The notes below the pieces were generated by a model. That model saw only the letters and a program-made list of their open reading frames with translations. It was not told where the DNA came from and did not search any database. 64,000 bases of DNA. Source: Fibrobacter sp. (lineage in GTDB: Bacteria > Fibrobacterota > Fibrobacteria > Fibrobacterales > Fibrobacteraceae). The position numbers and the translations under genes are program-made. Where the stretch lies: positions 1 through 64,000 of the forward strand of contig JAAZFC010000003.1 of assembly GCA_012511955.1 (NCBI GenBank). The letters run 5' to 3'. Shown piece after piece: positions 1-7,294 of the stretch (its first letter is position 1; each line of letters starts with the position of its first letter).

Positions 1-818
1 GCGTTAGGGTCCGCAGCATTGGAACCCACATTGGCACCCCCCACCAAAGCGGCTACATACCCAGCCAAATCATCAATTGTATTGATATGTACGCCTATGG
101 TATAAGAACTAGGACCTATATTATTACCTAAAGCATCATAAGCACTTATGGTTATAACATCGCCGTCTTTGATACCCAAATCGCCACCCTTGCCATTGTA
201 TAAGCTACGAATATCATCGCCAGTTTCTGTATGATGCAAAAAGCTTTGCGTATAAGTTACCGTTCCCTTTGCATCTGAATCCGAGTCTAAATTTCTAGAG
301 AAATTAACCGTTTCGGTTACACTCGCTGGAGATTGCTCGTTAAAAGGCACACGAATATCACCCACCACAGTGCCGGCAGGAAAATTACCGTAGGAATCAG
401 CCATTTTACCTTGCAAGATCATACCATTGGTAGGTAAAATCAAATGCCCTTGGTAATCCAGTTGAAATGCACCATTGCGTGTAAAATAAGTACCTTCACC
501 ATCAGAAACGCCAAAGAAAGCATCCCCTTCTATGGCCAAATCTAACATTCTACCCGTGGCATCTAAATTGCCTTGAGTGTGCATGGTATCTATGGACCCA
601 ATACTCATGCCCAAACCAACTTGTAAAGGATTTGTCCCCCCACCATTCCCAGGAGGACGGGAAGCACCTTGCAACAACTGAGAAAAGCTTTCCTCAAAAG
701 TTATGCGGCCTGACTTAAAACCAGTGGTGTTCACATTGGCAATATTATTACCAATGATATCCATCCGGGTTTGATGATTTTGCAACCCAGAAATGCTTGA
801 TGATAGTGATCTTAACAT
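1..818 (-). CDS. flgE: Flagellar hook protein FlgE, N-terminal part (runs off the window)
   Basis: The frame is open from an ATG at 818-816 to the window edge, giving about 272 residues with no stop. The N-terminus begins MLRSLSSSISGLQNHQ and continues with the rod/hook signature IGNNIANVNTTGFKSGR, then the D1-type segment DLAIEGDAFFGV and a TYFTRNGAF motif. These are hallmarks of FlgE, the hook subunit exported by the flagellar type III apparatus and polymerised under the FlgD cap. A strong ribosome binding site (AAGGAG) lies 8 nt before the ATG. It is the last visible gene of the motE-like-fliK-flgD-flgE operon, 21 nt after flgD. A distal-rod protein of the same superfamily is less likely, given flgD directly upstream. 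Confidence 0.93.
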   Translation of the reverse strand, partial: MLRSLSSSISGLQNHQTRMDIIGNNIANVNTTGFKSGRITFEESFSQLLQGASRPPGNGGGTNPLQVGLGMSIGSIDTMHTQGNLDATGRMLDLAIEGDAFFGVSDGEGTYFTRNGAFQLDYQGHLILPTNGMILQGKMADSYGNFPAGTVVGDIRVPFNEQSPASVTETVNFSRNLDSDSDAKGTVTYTQSFLHHTETGDDIRSLYNGKGGDLGIKDGDVITISAYDALGNNIGPSSYTIGVHINTIDDLAGYVAALVGGANVGSNAADPN

Positions 819-839
819 ATTATTTCTCCTTCCCTAAAC

Positions 840-1607
840 CTAGACTTCTAAAACATTTAAAATGTAACGAGGCAAATAGTTTTGTCCATCAATTTGCACA
901 TTAGCACCATTATCAGTGTATTTAATAGCTTCAACTTTACCTTCTACATAAACGCTACCCACACTGCGATTTTGATATTCATCCATAATTTCTACTGTAT
1001 ATTGGCCATTATTGGCAGACAAGTTTTCTTTGGTCAGACCTTGCCAAGTATATGAGGTATTTAAATTTCCTTCTGTGTCTATTTTTTCATTAAACACCAC
1101 CTCACCCTCACTGTCTTTTATAACCACCATTAGCGAAGATCTCTTATCGTGAGTTTGGATATTTATTTCCACGGGACTACCAGCATAATTTATTTCTGGA
1201 GCTGAAACCCTTACTTTTTTGCCTAAAAGACCAATGGATTGGGAATTTATAGCGCTTTGACTATTTAAGGTTTGCAAAGTCATAAATTCATTCATATTCT
1301 CCGCTAACCCCGTCATACTCTCCACCATAGTTTGAGAGTTTTCCAAAGAGGTAAATTGTGCCAGTTGGGAAACAAATTCCGTATCTTCGGTGGGGTTCAA
1401 AGGATCTTGATACCGCAATTGAGTCACTAAAAGATTCAAAAAGGCATCCTTGCCCATTTCATTTGATTCTTCAAATATCCTTGTGTCACCTTCTGCAAGC
1501 ACTTTGCTCCTTCCATCCATAGATGAAGTTACTTTTCTAGCCTGTTGCTTGCTAGGATTCATCAGCTCTTCTAGCTCGTACGCTCTTGTTGTATCTATTC
1601 CAGTCAT
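840..1607 (-). CDS. flgD: Flagellar hook capping protein FlgD
   Basis: FlgD is the scaffold that sits on the growing hook and places FlgE subunits. The conserved N-terminal part carries KDAFLNLLVTQLRYQDPLNP and then TEFVSQLAQFTSLEN, both diagnostic. The C-terminal part has the Ig-like/tudor region, including a LSANNGQYTVEI strand and a final basic-hydrophobic tail. Length of about 255 residues is normal. An in-frame TTG lies 15 nt upstream, but the ATG at 1607 has GAGG seven nt before it, so the ATG is chosen. It starts 8 nt after the fliK stop and is followed by flgE, the usual hook-operon order. Confidence 0.95.
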   Translation of the reverse strand: MTGIDTTRAYELEELMNPSKQQARKVTSSMDGRSKVLAEGDTRIFEESNEMGKDAFLNLLVTQLRYQDPLNPTEDTEFVSQLAQFTSLENSQTMVESMTGLAENMNEFMTLQTLNSQSAINSQSIGLLGKKVRVSAPEINYAGSPVEINIQTHDKRSSLMVVIKDSEGEVVFNEKIDTEGNLNTSYTWQGLTKENLSANNGQYTVEIMDEYQNRSVGSVYVEGKVEAIKYTDNGANVQIDGQNYLPRYILNVLEV

Positions 1608-1614
1608 ATTAACC

Positions 1615-2991
1615 TCAAGCAATTATTTCCATGCTATTGTATCCTAACCTTCTGCCAGTGTCTGCACCAACACCATCTACTTCTTCATTAGCAACTTTTG
1701 TGCCATGATTAAACTGCATACGCATTCGGCGACCTTTTTTAAGAAACTCGCGGTTGTAAGCTTCAAAAGAATTTTCACCCTCTTGACTCACGCTCACCTC
1801 TAAATCATCTATTTGAATTTGCTGTTTTTCCAAACTTTCGCGCAATTGGGACACATTGGATTCCAAAAGGTTTTTTACTTCTTGATTTTCCACCATCATT
1901 TGAACTTTAAGTTCACCAGGCTTTAACTCTATTTCCATTTGCACTTTGCCTAATTCAGGGGGATCTAAGCGCAAAGTCATCTTATTTTCTTTTAAATCAA
2001 TAAGTCCAGCTATTTTTGTGCTTATCTGTTGCACCACTTGAAAACTATCTATACGCGCCTGCATATCTAAACGCGTGCTTAACTCTAAATGGCGTTCCGC
2101 TGCCTTTGTTTCCAGTTGTTGTGGCTCAGGATTTAACAAGGGTCGTATCTCATCTGCAAATTCTCTGTGGATATCTTTGCTAACAACTCGTGGGGCTATT
2201 AAATTTTCTAAAGGCTCTTTTTCTGATAACTTTGGCTCTGTAACTTCTGTTTTTATATTTTCTTTAACATTGATTTCAGGCTCTAACAACCGTTTTTCGA
2301 CTAAATCATCCACTTCTTTTTGCATTGATGCAAAAACTAGATTTTCCCCCTGCAACTCGCTAGCTTTTGTTTGAGTATTGGATAGGTTATCTTGATTTTT
2401 AAAAAGTTCATCTTGAGGCGAAAGATCTTCTTTTGTAGGCGCAACTTCTATAAGACTTGTAAGCTCTGGGTTCTCTAAAAGTTCATGAATATGATTTAAA
2501 AAATGCAGAGCTTCTTTAATCTTCGCCACTTTGTCTATATCTAAAAGTGCCGTATTATCGATAATTTCTTGTAATTTTTGCCCTATTTCATCGCCATCAA
2601 GTTTTTGCTGGGCAAACAGCAACTGTCCTAATTGCGCATATAGTTCCTGGCTTAGTTCGGAAATAACATCTAAAACTTCCTCTTTGTCGTCTAAACTCAA
2701 TTCAGAAAAATCTATGTGTGGTAAAAGAGAGTGCAAAAAATCAGTCAAAAGCACGGTTAAATCACCTAAAACTTCTTCAGAAAGATCTAAACCGGATAGT
2801 AAATCTAAGTTATCAGCTAAAGCTTCTGTATTTATTTCCTGTCCTAATTCGGTCAAAGACAAAACCTCTTCTGAATCGGACATTAAAGTTTGTAAAAATA
2901 TGTTAAAAATACCAGCATCTGAACCTTTCCAATCAGTGCCTTTCATAAAATCGTTGCCATGTCCTAAACTCGTTAAATCTTGCACTTCCAT
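1615..2991 (-). CDS. fliK: Flagellar hook-length control protein FliK-like
   Basis: 458 residues, mostly low-complexity and acidic (a Leu/Asp/Glu-rich first 250 residues), as in most FliK proteins, whose N-terminal part acts as a ruler and diverges fast. The recognisable part is the C-terminal Flg_hook domain, about residues 325-400, with MTLRLDPPELGKVQMEI and a following helix LLESNVSQLRESLE. This domain contacts FlhB to switch export from hook to filament subunits. Position directly before flgD supports the call. The start codon overlaps the stop region of the motE-like gene, which suggests translational coupling. The N-terminal two thirds would not be recognisable without context. Confidence 0.88.
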   Translation of the reverse strand: MEVQDLTSLGHGNDFMKGTDWKGSDAGIFNIFLQTLMSDSEEVLSLTELGQEINTEALADNLDLLSGLDLSEEVLGDLTVLLTDFLHSLLPHIDFSELSLDDKEEVLDVISELSQELYAQLGQLLFAQQKLDGDEIGQKLQEIIDNTALLDIDKVAKIKEALHFLNHIHELLENPELTSLIEVAPTKEDLSPQDELFKNQDNLSNTQTKASELQGENLVFASMQKEVDDLVEKRLLEPEINVKENIKTEVTEPKLSEKEPLENLIAPRVVSKDIHREFADEIRPLLNPEPQQLETKAAERHLELSTRLDMQARIDSFQVVQQISTKIAGLIDLKENKMTLRLDPPELGKVQMEIELKPGELKVQMMVENQEVKNLLESNVSQLRESLEKQQIQIDDLEVSVSQEGENSFEAYNREFLKKGRRMRMQFNHGTKVANEEVDGVGADTGRRLGYNSMEIIA

Positions 2992-2992
2992 A

Positions 2993-3589
2993 TCACAACC
3001 CTTCTTTTTTCCAACCTAAAGTTTTAGTTATATTAGCAGCACGCCGATTATCCATGGCTCCTATAGCAGCCATTAGCTTCGCTTGAGCACGCACTTCGGG
3101 CACTCTTTTAATAATCCTAGCTATGGAGACATTGTCTAAATTCAATAAAATAGGAGCAGCTTCTACTGGCTTCATAGAGCCATAAACCTCAGCTAACTCT
3201 TGTACCTTTTGTTCGGACAAACTTTTAGATTCATCCACCAACTTGTCAATTCGCTCCCTTTCGGCAAAAACTTCATTGCGCAATTGGGCATTTTCTGCCC
3301 GTAAAGCCTCTAAGCGAGCAATTTCTTCCTGAATTTCTTTTTTAGCTTGCTCCAAAGAATCGGCCATTTTTACATTAGCTTTGTATAAATTACTTTGCTC
3401 TTTATCAAACTGCTGTTGTTCGCTATCAAACCTCTCTAAATAACCCGATAGCTGTTCTTTAAGCACCGATGTATCGCTAAACTCCAAGTGTGCCACACCC
3501 GTACCTAACAATACCGCAAAGAAAACCACAGGAAAGACCAATAGCGAAGCTATGCCTACTCCAATAATATCTCTAGCTTTTAAATTCAT
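2993..3589 (-). CDS. MotE-like / MgtE-N-domain flagellar protein with one membrane helix
   Basis: About 198 residues: an N-terminal membrane segment (about residues 8-30, IGVGIASLLVFPVVFFAVLL), a long coiled coil rich in Glu, Lys and Gln (about 45-130), and a C-terminal MgtE_N-like helical domain with YGSMKPVEAAPILLNL. This is the architecture of MotE, a chaperone for the stator protein MotC in some bacteria, and of unnamed proteins that sit by fliJ/fliK elsewhere. The start is placed at the ATG at 3589, which follows GGAGATTAAT, rather than the TTG 12 nt upstream. It is the first gene after a sigma-54 promoter and heads the fliK-flgD-flgE operon. Exact role here is inferred. Confidence 0.75.
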   Translation of the reverse strand: MNLKARDIIGVGIASLLVFPVVFFAVLLGTGVAHLEFSDTSVLKEQLSGYLERFDSEQQQFDKEQSNLYKANVKMADSLEQAKKEIQEEIARLEALRAENAQLRNEVFAERERIDKLVDESKSLSEQKVQELAEVYGSMKPVEAAPILLNLDNVSIARIIKRVPEVRAQAKLMAAIGAMDNRRAANITKTLGWKKEGL

Positions 3590-3617
3590 ATTAATCTCCA
3601 AGCGCTACAACACACCT

Positions 3618-3634
3618 AGCAATTAATATGCCAA
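3618..3634 (-). promoter_or_regulatory. Sigma-54 promoter of the motE-like-fliK-flgD-flgE operon
   Basis: Read on the minus strand the site is TTGGCATATTAATTGCT, that is TGGCA-N6-TTGCT, which matches the RpoN -24/-12 consensus (TGGCACG-N4-TTGCW) at all the key GG and GC positions with exact spacing. The inferred start lies about 19 nt before the ATG at 3589. The site immediately follows the flgM terminator. Confidence 0.85.
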
Positions 3635-3667
3635 ATAAAAAACGCTGAGATGATATCATCTCAGCGT
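3633..3667 (-). terminator. Intrinsic terminator after flgM
   Basis: Positions 3642-3667 form a perfect 26-nt palindrome (arm ACGCTGAGATGAT). On the minus strand it is followed by TTTTTATTT. A folded RNA would have an 11-12 bp stem with a minimal loop and a U-tract. It lies 18 nt after the flgM stop and insulates flgM from the next promoter, whose -24 element starts right at the end of the U-tract. Confidence 0.85.
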
Positions 3668-3685
3668 CCAAGCTAAAGTGTTGGT

Positions 3686-3967
3686 TTACAGTAATGAAAC
3701 AATTTTTAGAGCGATTTGATCCTCAATGGCAGGACTAATCCTATATCTGTTATTCTGCACTTGTTCCGTTACTTTATTCACTCGCACAATGCGTTCTTTC
3801 TCCCAATTACTCTCAGCATTTAAAAGATCTTTGCTTTTAGCTAAGCTTTCTTGGGACAACACAACCCTATCCACTTGAGCCTGGGCAGGTGCAGACCGCT
3901 CAGCACTCTTGCGGGCTTCGGGGTTGCGGATAAATTCCGCCACTCGGGCCACTATTGGAGTCTGCAT
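3686..3967 (-). CDS. flgM: FlgM-like anti-sigma-28 factor
   Basis: 93 residues. The C-terminal half, with VDRVVLSQES, then ERIVRVNKVTEQVQNNRYRI and a final helix ending IALKIVSLL, has the spacing and character of FlgM. In that family this half binds FliA (sigma-28) and is released when FlgM is exported through the finished hook. The N-terminal 30 residues are basic and probably disordered, also typical. It stands alone between its own sigma-28 promoter (4002-4028) and a strong terminator (3633-3667), so FlgM would be autoregulated by the factor it inhibits. Family similarity is modest by eye; the promoter and neighbourhood raise confidence. Confidence 0.8.
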   Translation of the reverse strand: MQTPIVARVAEFIRNPEARKSAERSAPAQAQVDRVVLSQESLAKSKDLLNAESNWEKERIVRVNKVTEQVQNNRYRISPAIEDQIALKIVSLL

Positions 3968-4001
3968 AATTTTAACCTCTTCTATGTTACACCTATTATA
4001 T

Positions 4002-4028
4002 ATATCGCCATTTTAATAATTAACTTTA
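4002..4028 (-). promoter_or_regulatory. Sigma-28 (FliA) promoter of flgM
   Basis: On the minus strand TAAAGTTA, an 11-nt spacer and GGCGATAT are seen. The enterobacterial FliA consensus is TAAAGTTT-N11-GCCGATAA; this matches 7 of 8 in the -35 and 6 of 8 in the -10 with exact spacing. The flgM ATG is 35 nt downstream of the -10. The site fits in the short gap after the glycosyltransferase stop at 4044. Confidence 0.82.
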
Positions 4029-4043
4029 GAGCAAAGCATTAAT

Positions 4044-6632
4044 TTATTTTAAACCTAAATCAGATTTAAGTTCTTTATATAGGTAAACTAGCTCTTCATT
4101 TTGTGGATATTTTTTAGCTCCCATTTCTAATAGACCTAAACTTTCCTCGATTTTATTACTCATTATATAAACTTTTGCTAAAGCCAAAGTATTTTCAGCG
4201 TTGGCTTCAATCATTGTCGCCGTAGCAAGTATAGGCTCGGTATACTCATACAGCTCCAGGTCAAAATACAAAGCCGCCAAAGAAGCTCCATGCACTATTT
4301 CTCCTTTGCCTACCGCCAAACCCATTTTTAAAATATCCACCGCCAAAGCAACCTGTTGTCTTTCGTGCCAATAAACTGACAAAAACTTACAGGCCTCAAC
4401 TTTCATTTGCACATAATCCACTGGAGTTAAGGTAGGTTCTTCTTGAAAGCACATTAAAGTACCATATATATGGGCTGCGTCTGTGGGTAAATCCATGGTT
4501 TTTAAAATTTGCGCAAAAACTAAACGAGCAGCGGGCAATAAAGAATTGCGCTGTATATATTGCGATAAAATATCATAAGCCTCTTGCAAATTTCCTTGCT
4601 GAGCTTTTACTTCTGCAATTTTTACGGGAGCCATTTTAAGCAAATGTTGATCTTCTCCCACCTTTTCTGCCCTTTCCATGCTTTTGCTATACCACTTAAT
4701 TGCATTTTCATACTCTCCTAAATCCAAATAAGCATTTCCCATAGTGTAATACTTCATAGCATTCACATTTTTGGGGTCTAAGACTATATCTTTTTCCAAA
4801 AGTTTAAGGTTGCGCTGCTGCTTCTCTTTTATAGTTGCAAAATCTGTATAACCCGTATGTATAACTTTAATGCTTAAAAATTTAACAGGGATTTTTAACT
4901 TTTGTAAAGAAGGCATCACTTGTTCATGTACTCTTCCTTCGAATCTGATTTGATTATTATTAGGGAAAAGACGAATTTGATTGAACACCGCACCAGTTAG
5001 CCCGATATCTTGGCTATTTTTAATCAAAAAACTATAGGCTTCATTGGCCACTGCGCTTTCCACCAACTTTTTTATCGCATCTTTATCAGCTGCCAACAAC
5101 ACATCGTCAGCATCTAACCAGAAAATCCACTTTCCCTGCGCCTCTGCCAAAGACTTGTTGCGGGCAGCAGAAAAGTCGTTTACCCAAGGAAATTGCACCA
5201 CTTTGGCCCCAAAGCTTTGGGCTATACTAACAGTGTTATCAGTGGATCCTGTGTCCACTACAATAAGCTCATCCCATAAACCAGTAATGGCTTCTAAACA
5301 TTTAGATAAATACTTCTCTTCATTTTTTACTATCATACAAACAGATAATAAAATGTCTGTATCTTCTGCATTATCCGGTGCTAAAGCTCGCTCCATTCTT
5401 GTTTTAGCTTCTTGCATTTTTATATGATTACCGCTAAGTTCATAAGCTGTAATTAAAGCCAGCCAAGCTTCGCGGCTTAAAAGTTCATCTTTGGCTATAC
5501 CCTGCTCCAAATAATAAATAGCCTTGGCGTACTGCCTGCGAGCCAAAAATATCTTACCTAACCAAAAAGAAGTTTCTATAACCATGGGAAACTCTTCTTT
5601 AAACTTTTTTGCAATTTCTAAGGCAGCGGCATATTCCTTTTCGCGGTATAAAATATTGCATAAAAACTCGTAGACGTACATGCGTATCACATTGTAATTT
5701 TGTGCTTGGGTGCTTTTTTCCACTCCCAATTCCAATGATTTATACAATAGTGGCTTCGCTATAGCATGCTCATTGTCAAAATAATGCGCCTCGCCTAAAT
5801 GAAAAGTCGCTTCTAAGGAATTTTTATCGTTTTCTAAAGCTTGCTTGTACCAAGCCTGGGCTTCTTTATACTCTTTTAATCTAAAGAAAGACTTACCAAT
5901 GGCTAAAATTGAAGTCTGCCAAGCATCATAATTTAATTGTTTAGAGTTGGGGATTTCTAAAACTTCTTTATAAGCCAAAATGGCTTGGGTATGCTGTTCC
6001 AAAATCGCATAGCTATCCCCTAATTGGGTAGAAATCACTGGATCTTTACCGCGGTCGGGTTCTAACAAAAGCAAATCTAAATTCCGTTGAGCTTTTTGCT
6101 TGCGCATCTCTTCATCTTCATAGCCTGTATGCCAAATTTGCACATCAGTGCGCACTTGTTTTAAGCCCAAATTTTGCACTGCAAAAACTATTTGTTCGTG
6201 GATTTTACGACGAAAACGCAATTCTGGATGATTGGGGAACATTCTAATTTGAGAAAACACTGCACCAATAGCTAAACCAGCTTGGGTATTTATAACTTCA
6301 AAAGAAAAAACTCTATCCAAATCTTGCTGTGTCAATTGTTTTAACGATTCTACTTGGTCTTCAGGAATCACATCGTCCGCATCCATAAATAAAATCCAAG
6401 TTCCCGTAGCATGCTCTAGGCTTTGATTGCGCGCTAGACTAAAATCATTTTCCCATTTATTTTCTATGAATTTTACTTTAGGATAGCGTTGGAGAATTTC
6501 TAAAGTACCATCCGTGGAACCTGTGTCATTAACAATGATTTCATCAGCCACAGGGAGAAAACTTTCTATGGCTGTGGCTATATTTGCTTCCTCATTTTTT
6601 ACAATCATACATATTGATAAAGTCTGCCCCAT
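4044..6632 (-). CDS. Tandem GT2 glycosyltransferase with TPR repeats
   Basis: 862 residues with two GT-A (family 2) domains. The first is at about residues 1-240 (start LSICMIVKNEEANI, then DTGSTDGT and the metal-binding FMDADDV). The second is at about 430-660 (SVCMIVKNEEKYL, DTGSTDNT, FWLDADDV). Each is followed by TPR repeats, at about 240-420 and 610-860. No signal peptide or membrane helix is visible, so it is probably cytoplasmic. Both catalytic DxD motifs look intact. It ends the sigma-54-driven operon beginning with the MerR-like gene, and lies between flagellin and flgM. Modification of flagellin or another flagellar protein is the best guess; a substrate cannot be read from sequence. 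An AAGGA ribosome binding site precedes the ATG. Confidence 0.8.
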   Translation of the reverse strand: MGQTLSICMIVKNEEANIATAIESFLPVADEIIVNDTGSTDGTLEILQRYPKVKFIENKWENDFSLARNQSLEHATGTWILFMDADDVIPEDQVESLKQLTQQDLDRVFSFEVINTQAGLAIGAVFSQIRMFPNHPELRFRRKIHEQIVFAVQNLGLKQVRTDVQIWHTGYEDEEMRKQKAQRNLDLLLLEPDRGKDPVISTQLGDSYAILEQHTQAILAYKEVLEIPNSKQLNYDAWQTSILAIGKSFFRLKEYKEAQAWYKQALENDKNSLEATFHLGEAHYFDNEHAIAKPLLYKSLELGVEKSTQAQNYNVIRMYVYEFLCNILYREKEYAAALEIAKKFKEEFPMVIETSFWLGKIFLARRQYAKAIYYLEQGIAKDELLSREAWLALITAYELSGNHIKMQEAKTRMERALAPDNAEDTDILLSVCMIVKNEEKYLSKCLEAITGLWDELIVVDTGSTDNTVSIAQSFGAKVVQFPWVNDFSAARNKSLAEAQGKWIFWLDADDVLLAADKDAIKKLVESAVANEAYSFLIKNSQDIGLTGAVFNQIRLFPNNNQIRFEGRVHEQVMPSLQKLKIPVKFLSIKVIHTGYTDFATIKEKQQRNLKLLEKDIVLDPKNVNAMKYYTMGNAYLDLGEYENAIKWYSKSMERAEKVGEDQHLLKMAPVKIAEVKAQQGNLQEAYDILSQYIQRNSLLPAARLVFAQILKTMDLPTDAAHIYGTLMCFQEEPTLTPVDYVQMKVEACKFLSVYWHERQQVALAVDILKMGLAVGKGEIVHGASLAALYFDLELYEYTEPILATATMIEANAENTLALAKVYIMSNKIEESLGLLEMGAKKYPQNEELVYLYKELKSDLGLK

Positions 6633-6634
6633 GC

Positions 6635-7294
6635 TTAGTCCTTGACAAAGGTTAAACGATAATTTTTAATATACAAGACTTCCAAATTGTCAGCGAAATT
6701 AGAAAAATAAAATAACACATCTAAATCTCTATGCTGAAATCCTCCCTTTAGCATAGTGTTTTTAATACTTTCATCTATTTCTAATTCTTTATTTTGCAAA
6801 TCAAACCCCAAAAACTCCAAATGCTGTATAAGCCTTTTTAGGCGCAAAGTTGTATCAGCCATAGTTAAACTATTGGGCATGGTAATATACTCCCTACTAG
6901 TTTTTAAAATTAAATTTAAAAAATAGCGAGGGTTATTAAGCCTAACATTTAAAGTACCTCCCTCGGCTAAACCTTGCACACAATCTATGCAAAAATCTGG
7001 TGTTCTTTCCCATAAATCAGAAAACCCATGGTTACAAATCACACTATGATAGTCCCAGTCACTCAAAGGCCAAGATGCACTTAAATCTTTCATATAAATT
7101 ACATCTTTGTCATTATCCAAAGCCAAACCTGGAGCTAAAACTAAAGATTTAGCATCCCAACCAAGTTTTTTATAAGCAGACAGTTCCGCTGACCCCGCTT
7201 GTAACAACAATAAACGATTTTCAGTTGTACCTTTTGCTGGTTGTAACCACCAATTATCTGCATTTTTGGTGTAAGCACACAGTAACTCACTCAT
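6635..7294 (-). CDS. Degenerate methyltransferase-like protein in the glycosyltransferase operon
   Basis: 219 residues. The layout resembles a class I SAM methyltransferase: a strand with LLLLQAGSAELSAYKKLGW where motif I should be, then YHSVICNHGFSDLW (motif II/III-like), then LAEGGTLNVRLNN (post-motif). The glycine-rich motif I is not conserved (QAGSAE instead of the usual D/ExGxGxG), so SAM binding is doubtful. Its ATG overlaps the stop of the upstream 872-residue glycosyltransferase by 4 nt, and it ends 2 nt before the next glycosyltransferase gene, so the three are translated together. It may act as a structural partner of the transferases or in a methylation of the glycan; neither is shown. 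Confidence 0.55.
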   Translation of the reverse strand: MSELLCAYTKNADNWWLQPAKGTTENRLLLLQAGSAELSAYKKLGWDAKSLVLAPGLALDNDKDVIYMKDLSASWPLSDWDYHSVICNHGFSDLWERTPDFCIDCVQGLAEGGTLNVRLNNPRYFLNLILKTSREYITMPNSLTMADTTLRLKRLIQHLEFLGFDLQNKELEIDESIKNTMLKGGFQHRDLDVLFYFSNFADNLEVLYIKNYRLTFVKD

